Positions 10,301 to 19,205 of a stretch of DNA of 21,692 nt are shown here, piece by piece. How positions within the stretch are numbered: the stretch's first letter is position 1; every line of letters begins with the position of its first letter. The translations under genes were made by a program, and so were the position numbers. This DNA comes from Pleurotus ostreatus/Saccharomyces cerevisiae fusant. Its lineage: Eukaryota; Opisthokonta. Location of the stretch: NCBI GenBank assembly GCA_024196135.1, contig JAMQCK010000484.1, positions 1 through 21,692 of the forward strand, in the 5' to 3' direction. The notes beneath the pieces were generated by a model that had not been told where the DNA came from, searched no databases, and was given only the letters and a program-made list of their open reading frames with translations.

Positions 10301-12820
10301 GGACGATGGTCGGGGCCGCGCGCGGCAAAAGGCGCAACCGACTCGGTCTCGCGCACCGTCGAAGGCAACGACGCCGAGAGTGACGAGAAGCGTCTCAGTG
10401 CGTAGGCCGGATGGGACGAGTGCAGGTATGTTCGTTGGCGTATGCTTACAGGAGCCATGCTAATACTGCGATAGGTGTCACCCCCGCATCTGGCCCTCGA
10501 GGGCGAGACGGTGCAACACAAATTCAGGATAGCACTCAGCGGGGTCTTGTGGCAGCGCCGGCCAGTCAACCCAGGCAAGGGCGGGCGACTTCAAGAGCGA
10601 GACCACTCGGAGGCCAGGCTCCCACACGCGTATCTCCTCGCACAGCGCGCTCGAAGTCAAGACCCAGAGAGGCGCCGAAGACTCCGAAGGCAGCGGAGAA
10701 GGCGACGGCAGGCTCCAGCAAGGAACATACAGCTGGCTCGCAGAAGGACGGCGATAGGGTAGTGGAATACCCGACATCCGACCTGTCTGACCTGCCGGAC
10801 GACGACGCTATGGACACAGAGGAAGACAATGTCGTGCACATCTCGAAGACGCAGCGGCCGGTCATTGTACAGAAGCGGTCGGCAGCAGGGAAGGCAGCAC
10901 AGACCTTCTCAACCAACTCGACGTCCTCCAAGGAGGCGTCTACTTCGTCTGCGAAGGCGGCGCCGACCAAGATCCCTGGACCATCGTCCCCCACTAAGGC
11001 ACACGCATCGCCGAACAAGAGCGCCTCGAGGTTAATGCAGCCCACTGCTGCGAGCGCGGCGAAGATGATGCCCAAGACGCCCACGAAGTCGATATCGGTG
11101 ATGATCAAGAAGACGCCTTCGCCCAACAAGCGCGCGCGTTCCAGTTCACTGGCCCGCCCGTCATCCTCGTTCTCCTTGAAGGGACAGCGCGAGTCGCTAA
11201 GCATCCTCGAGCGCGCGCTGGAGCGGGTGGACAAACCGGCACCAACACGTCCGAGCACGAGCATGGGCTTCGCGTCGGACGATACGCCGACCAACTCAAC
11301 TGTGAGTATGATACAGGCGCCGATGACTGACCTTGGTCCTCGAGGGCTGAAGCGGTCGGCTTCTGCGGATAGCGAGGCGTCTATGAGCAAGCGTCCTTCC
11401 TTCGAGCGCTCAGACTTCCAAGCGGGTGCAGGGCCTTCATCAAGACCGCCAGGACAGAAGCCCATTGGCGCCTTCTTTCGTCGGCCAGGCGGTGCAGCGG
11501 GACCTTTCGGTCACCGTGCGCCCAAGGCGAGCCGGCAACCCATGTTGCAGACCGTCATCGGTAGCCCCGTCAAGGGCGGCGGCGCACCTGCCGCCATCGA
11601 CGACGACGAGGAAATGCCCCAGATCCAGCCCTTCATGCCCATGCTGCCGCCCGCAGAATACGAAGCCGGACCATCCCAACCCATGGTCGACTCCCCCGAC
11701 GAGATGCCGGACGACGACGACCTGCAATTCGTCGTCTCCCCCGAACTCCTACGCGAGGATTCCGAACTCGCCGAGCTCATCGAGCGCAACCGCGCGAAGG
11801 ACGAGGCCGCGCGGCACAAGCCCCGCCCGGACGCGGCGGCGATCCGGCTCGAGGGCCGGCGCGCGAGCTCGGCGTTCAGCGCGCTGTCGCAGTCGCTGAA
11901 CGAGATGCCGGCGCAGGGGAGGAGGAAGGGGGACATGGGCCCGCCGAAGACGCCGCCGCGGCCGGGGACGAGGCAGGGGTTGAGGAGTGCGAGTAATCCG
12001 TTTCCGGGGAGTGGGGGCGATGGTGGAGGCGGGTCGGATCCGGCGAGTGGGACTGGGGAGGGGAGCAAGGGGAAGGAGAGGGAGAACGGGAAGGAGGCGC
12101 CGGAGCCGAAGCTGGATGTGTTGAAGGGCTGTGTGATCTTTATTGATGTGCGGACGGATGATGGGAATGAGTATCAGGATGTGTTCAAGTTGAACTTGAA
12201 GAGGTTGGGGGCGAGGGTGAGTGGATGACTTCGTTTATTTTTGTTGACGATATTGAGTGTGCTGACTCGCCACGCAGGTCATCTCCCGCCTCGCCCCTTC
12301 GTGCACGCACATCATCTACAAGAACGGGCTGCCGAACACGGCGGTGAGGTTCCGCCTCATGGATCCAAGGCCGAAGGTCGTGGGCATCCGGTGGGCGGTT
12401 GAGTGCGTCGAGCAGAGGCAGCACGTCGACGAGGAGGGGCATCTCATTGACCTGGAGCATGTGGATGTGGCGGGGCATTTGGGGAAGGTGCGTTTCTGGC
12501 GTTGCTTGCTCTGTTGGGGAGAAGGTGCTCACGAGCTTTACCTTACAGCAATCACGCCCGGCTAGGCGGAGGTCGCTCATCCCGCAACGGTCCAGGAAGG
12601 AGAAGGAGTCCGAGGACCTTGATCTTGACCTCGACGTTGATATGGAGGGCGATGCGGACACGTCGATACAGTCGCTGTCTTGTGAGTTTCGCTGTATTGT
12701 TTCCTCTAGTTTCCGATTCTGACCACCTTTCTCGCAGCCACAGCATCAGACGAGGAAGGCCTCACACCGTTGGAACGCGCTCGTCTGAGGAAGAAGATGC
12801 GCGTGTCGGAGAAGGCGTAG
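7361..12820 (+). CDS. Large disordered protein with C-terminal microcephalin-like BRCT domain
   Basis: Predicted exons are 7361-8560, 8691-10425, 10475-12216, 12278-12487, 12549-12681 and 12738-12820. All phases agree and give 1700 aa. The only clear domain is a single BRCT at about residues 1525-1629, starting LDVLKGCVIFIDVRTDDG, then the Arg/Cys-Thr-His pattern APSCTHIIYKNG, and ending with the conserved Trp segment KVVGIRWAVECVEQ. The pattern is closest to the microcephalin (MCPH1) first BRCT. The long N-terminal part is low complexity: an SQ octapeptide array (283-315), a Lys/Ala/Pro/Thr-rich basic stretch (about 430-640), VPLND heptads (704-731), acidic patches and many SP/TP sites. BRCT domains bind phosphopeptides, and SQ sites are ATM/ATR-type targets, so a role in DNA damage response or chromosome organisation is likely but inferred. 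A short basic tail (ERARLRKKMRV) ends the protein. The first intron could begin at 8567 instead of 8561. Confidence 0.88.
8207..8308 (+). repeat. 24-bp repeat encoding SQ octapeptides
   Basis: Within the BRCT gene a 24-bp unit recurs, placing Ser-Gln at residues 283, 291, 299 and 307, exactly eight residues apart, with a degenerate fifth Pro-Gln at 315. Units read like (T/A)SQxxExP. The bases have diverged more than the peptide. Confidence 0.75.
9600..9683 (+). repeat. Four 21-bp repeats encoding VPLND heptads
   Basis: Four tandem 21-bp units in the BRCT gene encode VPLNDEE, VPLNDVA, VPLNDVA and LSLNAVG (residues 704-731). The units differ at several third positions, so the array is not a recent slippage product. 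Confidence 0.8.
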
Positions 12821-14054
12821 AGTGAACGCCCACGACAGCCCAACGTGATGTGCGTGAGGGCGTAGGGTATACGGTGTAAATGCCGGTGTGCTTTAATGCT
12901 GTAAATGTAGGTATTTATGCGTTCGTCTAGAGCCCGAGTGCTTATGAGTAGCTCGGGGCTGCTATAAGTTTACTATCACGACCCTTCATGTATGCTTTAT
13001 GGTATCATAGTGCTCCCCCTGTGGGGGTTTATTGGAGAAACGTATTGGTAGCGATAGCTGGGCTGGGCTGATTATTGTGTGGGTCCGGTTTGACGTCGCT
13101 TCGGGCTAACTTGAGCATCTACGCACTACCCTCCTCCTCTTTTAGTACCTTTACATCGTACTGCAAACGTAGAATGGCCCTCTGCATCCTGGCTGAGGCA
13201 ATGGCAATGGCCATAAAGAACAAAGGCTGCCTAAACGGGACAAGTGATGTCTCATGACCATGCCGTCACCGCCACATCGTCGCATGTCTTTCATCTCTTC
13301 TCCCACGCCACAAGTGCTCTTTCCTGCTCTCTGAAGGCCCTCCGCTCGCCTGCAAACACATCTTCCACTCTCTCCCTGCACCCTCCCCATCTCCTCTTCC
13401 TCCCCTCCGTCCCTCGGGTCAAACTAACCCCTCACGTGCTCCTGGTCCGTGCGCTTTCCAAAAAATATAAAAGCCTTGTCTCAGCATCTGGATTCCTCAG
13501 AACATACTCAGCTAGGATCTTTTTATAGGTTCTAACCGAGTTTCGCACATTTACATGTGCCGCTTCTCTCAAATCCAGGCGATGACGCCGCACCCGCTCG
13601 TTCGACGGAGAACATGGCAGCGCAAGCTGTCTCGAGGATGTTTGGCCAGCTTTCTGGGGTCTGCTCTTTGGAGCGCTCTGGGGAGTGGTCAGCGAGCTGG
13701 GTGTCTGTCTGATGGATTCCCTATATACTGTATTTACTTGCAATGCGATCAATGCTTTTGCTCTCGAACTTTGGTGTGACTCATCTGAATCTTCTGCAAG
13801 TCAGTGTCGGTGTTAGCTCTGGTTTCATACTTCCGTCTGGTAGGTTGTGAGTTCCGAAGACAGCAATGTGTGGCAAGTCGGCACTGGCTTGAAAATATGC
13901 CGGTACGACTGCTTGGCTCTGAGATGGTGGGAGTGGGATATGCTCTCAAACAAAGTATGGACTGTGGCAACTTAGACCACCACCGTTGACAGGCTTCACA
14001 GCTATACAGTATTCTGTCATTATATGAGTAGTATGTCCACATCAACATGACAGT
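12821..14054. other. Intergenic region with an orphan TATA box
   Basis: These 1.2 kb follow the BRCT gene. The first 250 bp are its likely 3' UTR and contain two small hairpin-forming stretches (12931-12961 and about 13014-13027). A pyrimidine-rich block at about 13340-13450 leads to a TATA box at 13466. Downstream, several overlapping frames are open for 45-76 codons (see findings), but none gives a complete convincing protein. Confidence 0.5.
13466..13473 (+). promoter_or_regulatory. Orphan TATA box TATAAAAG
   Basis: A perfect TATAAAAG follows a C/T-rich tract, the usual make-up of a strong fungal RNA polymerase II core promoter. A start site would be expected near 13495-13530. No annotated gene begins downstream on this strand before the MITE, so the transcript, if any, is unassigned. 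Confidence 0.45.
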
Positions 14055-14587
14055 GGGTGACTTCCCGTAAGGATTTGGTCGACCAAACCCAAAAACAAAT
14101 TGCACAGCCTCCACTTTGGTCGAGGGATTTGGGAAGCGCGCACCCCCGTAAGCACCGACGGACCAAATCATTTCCAGAGCTTTCCTGCCGCGCCTTTTGA
14201 TGGGGCGCATAGCATCCAAATCCGGAAGGTGCGCCTTCCGTCGTCCTCAACGCACCTCGCCTGCTTTCAAAAGGCAGGATATGAATATGAAAGCACCTGC
14301 AAGCTGCATAGAGGTAGAACGGGAGCGATAGAGGGGGTGCAAGACTCGCTATGGAGGGGACGCTGAAGTGAGTGGACGCCACGCGATCAGCGTGATGACG
14401 TCACAAAAGCAGTTTGGAAAGCCTCTGTGATCTGGAAAGGCCCCCGGGGGCCTTTCCAGACTGACGAGGTTTGGAAAGGTTCTGAATTTCAAATCGCGTA
14501 TTGCCTTCCCTCCGGCATCGCGGCATGACGCAAATTTGGCTGTGCGAAATGGGTTTGGTCGACCAAATTACTTACGGGAAGTCACCC
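14055..14587. mobile_element. MITE-like non-autonomous DNA transposon, 533 bp
   Basis: The ends are imperfect terminal inverted repeats of about 50-55 bp: 14055-14109 and, inverted, 14538-14587. Both begin GGGTGACTTCCCGTAAG, share the palindrome TTTGGTCGACCAAA, and end near ACAGCC. AGT flanks both sides (14052-14054 and 14588-14590), consistent with a 3-bp target-site duplication. The interior has no transposase-like reading frame but is rich in self-complementary segments, including a 30-bp perfect palindrome and a CRE site TGACGTCA at 14396-14403. Size, terminal repeats, duplication and lack of coding all fit a MITE. A 3-bp duplication with G-rich ends would suit PIF/Harbinger, but the AGT target is not the usual TWA, so the superfamily is left open. 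Confidence 0.75.
14431..14460. repeat. 30-bp perfect palindrome
   Basis: Bases 14431-14445 (TCTGGAAAGGCCCCC) are followed immediately by their exact reverse complement with no spacer. Related TTTGGAAAG motifs flank it on both sides (14413-14421 and 14470-14478). It lies inside the MITE. Confidence 0.9.
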
Positions 14588-14718
14588 AGTCTCATCCATC
14601 CAGCGCAAGCGAAGGGGTACTGCGACCCAACCCGCAAACTTGCCAAAAACTGTTCATCGTTTCGTATCTTGATCCCACCGTTCCGCAAACCAACATCCCA
14701 TCTACACACCCTCTAAGC

Positions 14719-17700
14719 CTACCCATCCCACTTTATCCGCTTCGCATACTCCCGGATATTCGACACGAAGTTCTCCTGCACCTCGTGCCCGACGCCGGTC
14801 GCGACCTTGACGATGATCTCGTTGAGCGCGGTCGAGCCGAGGATGTCGACGTGGTCGCTCGTGTTCGCGCCGCCGCGAGGGATGGTGGGCACGGGGAGGT
14901 GGGGGAGCTCGACAGTCGTGACGTTGATCCCCGCCGGATTCCACCGCGGCCGCTTCCACCCCTCGACGCACATCGCGCCCAGGCTGAGCAGGCTCACGGT
15001 CCCGTCGCCCTCGCCCATCTTGACGCCGTTGCGGATCTGCTGGTGCGTTAACAGGTCATCTTGTTCGTCGCGATCGAACACTCGCCACCGGGCTCCCCTC
15101 CAGATCTGAGTACTCCGCGTCGATGTAGCTCGACATGCGGAGCGGCAGGTCCAGCGGCGTACGCGGCGTCTGGCACTCCTCGTCTTCCGGGTCGACGCAG
15201 CGCGGGGACGCGCTGTCCGCCGCGTTGTCGTCGTGCTCGTAGCTGCCGCGGGCGTACCTGGGGGAGGGACCGTCGTTAGCCATCTGAGCATTCGCACAGA
15301 CCGTGGTCAAAGGGAGCCGACGAAGATAGCCCGAGCGGATAAACCTATCGAAGGCTTGGAATAGTCAACTGAGCGGAAGACCACTCACCAATACGACCGC
15401 TCCGTCTCCTTCCCGTGCCCGTACACGCAGTAGATCTTCATCGACGGCGCGCGCGGCAGCTGCACCTCGAGCGGGTTGCTCCACTTGCGGTGGTCTGCGT
15501 TGTTGCGAATCAGCTGCGCCTCGTCGCGCTCCATGGCCTGCGAGAAGTTGGTTTCCATCATTTTCTGGGGAGGGGGGGTTAGTATGGGGGCGAGGGAGAT
15601 GTTAGTATGGGGTTGGTGAGTGATTGGTGAGGAGGAGACGAGCAGAGGGTAGCGAGAGGTTGGGAGCGTCGAAAGTATGAGTGCGTGTAAGGTATGACGA
15701 AAGCGGACTCACCTGGAACGTCGACGGCGTATGCTGCAAGATCCACGTCCCTGCCTCTTCTGAGGTCATGTTGCGAATTTCCTCAGGCGATGTCGCGGTT
15801 CGCAGATCCTTCGTGCCACCCTCAACGACCCCAGTACCGTACGACCTGCCCACTGTGTTGTTCTGTGCGTCCGTAGCTAGCTGACGGAAGGCAAGCAGAT
15901 GCCCGAAGCTGCTCTTCATCTCCGGCGTGTCGTCCGGTGCGGTGAGGCCGTCGCCCCAGACTGCGTCGCCGCCCTAGGGGGGTAGCATTAGTCGGCATTT
16001 TACCAGAGGCGAAGGAGCTTGTCTAGCGGAACTGAATCCAACTCACCTTCAGCCACATACTCGCGCTCCCCGCCCAGCTGCGGAACAGCTGCTGCCGCTC
16101 CTTGCGCGAGAAGAAGCGCTCGAGGACTAGAGGGTGAGGTCGGCCACGAGACATTGCGGATGAGGTTGTCCGCGTCAGGAGATGGACGAAGGTGAAGAGA
16201 ATTGATCAGCTCAAGCACCAACGCGCGACAACCACAGGACAGCGCACGCACCGTACGCTCCAGCCGGGTTCATCTGCACCGTGTCCTTCATCTCGCCGGA
16301 GAGGAAGGCGGCCATGGCCTTCGCCTGCGGGTCGGCGGTCAGAGGCAATGTTTGTCAAGCACAGCGACGGAGTCTGAGCGCGCGCCGCGATAGAGAGTCC
16401 GAGCTGCGCGCCGCGACATGATTTGGGCACGGCTCCGTGACGCCGCGGGCGTGGGGAAAAAAAGGCTACACTCACCACACCCAAATGCGTCCCCGCAATC
16501 GAGATATACGAATCGATGTGGTTCTATTGCCATGTCAGCGACGCCTTTGAACACGCTACCCGTAAAGGCATCGCTTTGAACACGCTACCCGTAAAGGCAT
16601 TGAGAACAATCGCCTCGACACTCACCTCAACCCAGTCCGGCCCACCGCCGCCGTGTTCGGGAGATTCGACCCATTTCATGCTGTAGGAAGGCGCGTCAGC
16701 ACGACAAGGCTCCTTCGACCAGGACCAGAAGCCCTCCAACCAGGACAAGAAGCCCTCCAACCAGGACAAGACACATCCAACCAGGACCCGAGATAACTCA
16801 CAAGTACTGTCACCCGCACATCGGCGTGAGCCACTTTGCACTAACACGAGACACGCGAAAAGCAGTACCAGGACAATCTGCGCGGGGAGTCGGCGGGTCA
16901 GCATCGTGGAATTGGGGGGGGCAAGGCAAGGTATTCGAAGTCCAAGCCCGTCAAGAACAGGCATGGGGGGATAGGCAAGGTACAGTAAGTAGGGCGATGG
17001 AATGAACGCTACGCACATTCGCACCCATCGAGTGAGCCGCGAGGACCACCTTCTTTCCTTGACGTTGTCTGGAGATTGAGGTGTGTCAGCGTTCTAGTAG
17101 CCTCTCCTCTCCCCTTCGTCGTCTTAATCCCCCCCACCCCCTTCATCATCCTTCTCCCTCTCTCTCCTTCCCCCCCTCTTCAACACTCGAAACTTCCCCA
17201 GAAAAATCTCAACGACACACACTCACTTCAACCCCTCCACCATCAACTTCAACCGCGAGAAGTACCCGTCCCGCTCCTCTAGATTATAGAACGAGAGGCG
17301 CCAGTCGTACGCGGCCATGTAGAGGTTGTTCGTGTCGTAGTTGACCACCGCGAGGTTTTCGACGATTTTGGACCTGGGGGGGTGTTAGGGAATTGTTATT
17401 GAGTGGAGGTGAAGGTCATTGAGTGGAAGTGAAGGTGGAAGAGAGGGCGATGGGGGGGGTAGGGGGAGCGAGGGGGGAAGTAAGGAGGGAGGGGAGGAGG
17501 GGAAGAGGGTGAAGAGGGGGTAGAGGGAGGGGAGGGGGGGAGGGAGAGGAGATAGAGGGAGGAGAGGGCGAGGAGATAGAGGGAGGAGAGGGCGAGGCGA
17601 CAAAAATGAGGAAGAAAAGGAAAGGAAACCCCCACTCACCACAACCAATACCCCTGTATAAAGCTGCTCGCCGCGTTGATGCCCTCCGCGGCGCGCACCT

Positions 17701-18884
17701 TCACATCCGGCGGGTCGAGGCCAGTGACGGGGTCGAGGAGCAGGGCGGACATCCAGCGCTCGCGGTTGAAGGTGACCTGACGATATTGAGATAGGGAGTC
17801 AATTGAGTCCAAGGTTAACCTACCTGCGAAATCATAGAAAACCCGCCCCAGACCTTCTCGCGGAAGAAGGGGCGGTACTCGGGCGCGGTAGACCACGACT
17901 CGAGGCCCTGTTGGGTGCACTGTCAGCGATCCCCTTTCCCTACACCACGACTCCCCTCTTCCTCTCCCTCCTTTATCTCCCCAGCGCCGCCATTTCCTCC
18001 ATCCATGCCTTCATTCACTCCCCTTCTCGCCCGCACACCTTCTCCCTCCCACTCACCGTCGAGATCACACCCGGAATAAGCACGACCGGGTGCTGCGCAT
18101 TCAGCCCACGCGCCTTCGCCTCCTCGCCGACCTTGAACTCGCGCCCGTCCGTGTTGAGCTTCCAGACCTCGGGGATGCTGTCACGCAGGCGCGCAAATTC
18201 GAGTTGGACCTGGGGTGGATGGCGTGAGTGAATGAGACGTAGTGCAGCAAAGAGAGGGGGGACGGTGAAGGGCGTATGCGTGAGGAGAAGCGGCGAGTGT
18301 GGTGGGAAGGGCGGGATGAGACGGAAGGGAAGGGACGAAAGGGAGAAAGCCAACGTACAGTTGTGAAGTTCAATTCCGGGAGATCGGGCAGGACGCCGTA
18401 CTCGTCGAGGAAGAGTTGGAAGGATGCCTGCATCTCCTCGATGTGCGACTCGGTGACGAACATGGAGGCGATGCCGATGCCGACGAGGCTGGGTGGGATG
18501 ATATGGTTAGCGCGCTCGTCCGAGAGATAGTGGCTTGGGGACGTACATGCCGAAGGGGAACCATACGCGCTTCGTTTGGTACCAGGGTCGGGCGCCGTGC
18601 TATGTGTGTCAGGCTCCCTTGAGCGAGAAAAGTATGACGCAGCTACTCACCTTCTGATTGTGATGGTGCTTTAGCGAGCGCACCTCGTGCTTGAGCTTCT
18701 TGTACTTCGGATCGTCTGCATCTTCGGAGGGCGAGGGATCTGAGATATCTGGGGAGAGGTTGGAATCTGGTATTTCCAGATGCGTTGGCGCGGAGGATGG
18801 GGAAGCAGGATCGTGGACCGCGGAGGAGGTCGCGTCCTGGTCGTCGTGCGTCTTCGAGCGCCCTGCGCGCTTCTTGAGCGTCAT
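14719..18884 (-). CDS. LRO1: Phospholipid:diacylglycerol acyltransferase (PDAT, LRO1-type)
   Basis: PDAT moves an acyl chain from a phospholipid to diacylglycerol, making triacylglycerol independently of acyl-CoA; it is an ER membrane enzyme with a lumenal LCAT-type domain. I rebuilt 17 exons: 18651-18884, 18547-18599, 18359-18488, 18057-18209, 17824-17907, 17640-17776, 17227-17373, 17017-17068, 16855-16877, 16626-16680, 16476-16523, 16252-16324, 16047-16126, 15713-15973, 15389-15564, 15089-15257 and 14719-15039. All phases agree and give 731 aa, against about 660 in yeast Lro1. Order: basic, Ser-rich cytosolic tail; one membrane segment (about 92-108, FPFGILVGIGIASMFV); HPVVLIPGVIST; the Trp-containing lid region GLESWST; nucleophile S326 in AAHSMGAN; D637 in GEGDGT; H688 in SDHVDIL. 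The triad is complete. Gly in the usual GHSMG is Ala here (AHSMG). One exon is only 23 nt. The start at 18884 is chosen because the frame upstream is Arg-rich, non-homologous leader. Confidence 0.95.
16546..16603. repeat. 29-bp tandem duplication in a PDAT intron
   Basis: A 29-bp unit starting TTTGAACACGCTACCCGTAA is present twice head to tail with only a few changes at the end of the unit. It lies in the 102-nt intron 16524-16625 of the PDAT gene and does not touch the exons. Confidence 0.9.
16708..16791. repeat. 21-bp tandem repeat (about four copies) in a PDAT intron
   Basis: Units of AAGCCCTCCAACCAGGACAA plus one G occur exactly at 16729-16749 and 16750-16770, with diverged units on both sides. 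They lie in the PDAT intron 16681-16854, which is a multiple of three and has no stop in the PDAT frame. On the gene strand they would read as (LSWLEGF)n. Confidence 0.9.
17430..17600. repeat. G-rich polypurine tract with a 24-bp tandem repeat
   Basis: Nearly all bases on the plus strand are A or G, with many runs of four or more G. A 24-bp unit starting GGAGATAGAGGGAGGAGAGG is present at 17548-17571 and 17572-17595. On the transcribed PDAT strand this is a C/U-rich stretch within the 266-nt intron 17374-17639. Confidence 0.85.
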
Positions 18885-19205
18885 GGATGCGGGTTTGGGT
18901 GTCGCGAAGGGGAGGGAGCAGGGACGTGCACACGTCGACGATGGTGGTACGAGACAAGGAGGGCGAGCCCCGAATGCGCGCGCCTGTGGGTCGAATAACA
19001 CGAGCAATCGGACCGTGGACGCGACCGTTCTGACGCGACCGTGCAGTGACGTGGGTCGCAGTCGCGCACGCGTGACAGCCGCGTCCATCTTCCTCTCGTC
19101 CCCGGCGCCGGCTACCCGATCGTCCTCCTCCCCTTCGCCCCCCCGACACCCGTCCCCTACCCCCACTCCCTCGGCGTCACCCCCCTCGCGTCACCCCCAC
19201 CCACC
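18885..19205. promoter_or_regulatory. Divergent promoter between PDAT and acidic-tail gene
   Basis: These 321 bp lie between start codons at 18884 (minus) and 19206 (plus). Visible elements are a TGACGTGG CRE-like site near 19046 and an ACGCGT (MCB-like) site near 19070. The plus-strand side turns C-rich before the ATG at 19206. No clear TATA box is seen, which suits housekeeping genes. Confidence 0.45.

Noticed and set aside
13497..13710. Resemblance of ATACTCAG...GGATC...TATAG after the orphan TATA box to the 5' end of U3 snoRNA, with GTCTGA near 13709 as a D box
   Set aside because: U3 box A is nearly invariant and here the central bases are wrong. No convincing C box or B box was found at the right spacing.
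13749..14219. A 156-codon minus-strand frame running into the MITE
   Set aside because: Part of it is the MITE terminal repeat itself, and the rest has no protein-like pattern. A frame crossing a transposon boundary is most likely accidental.
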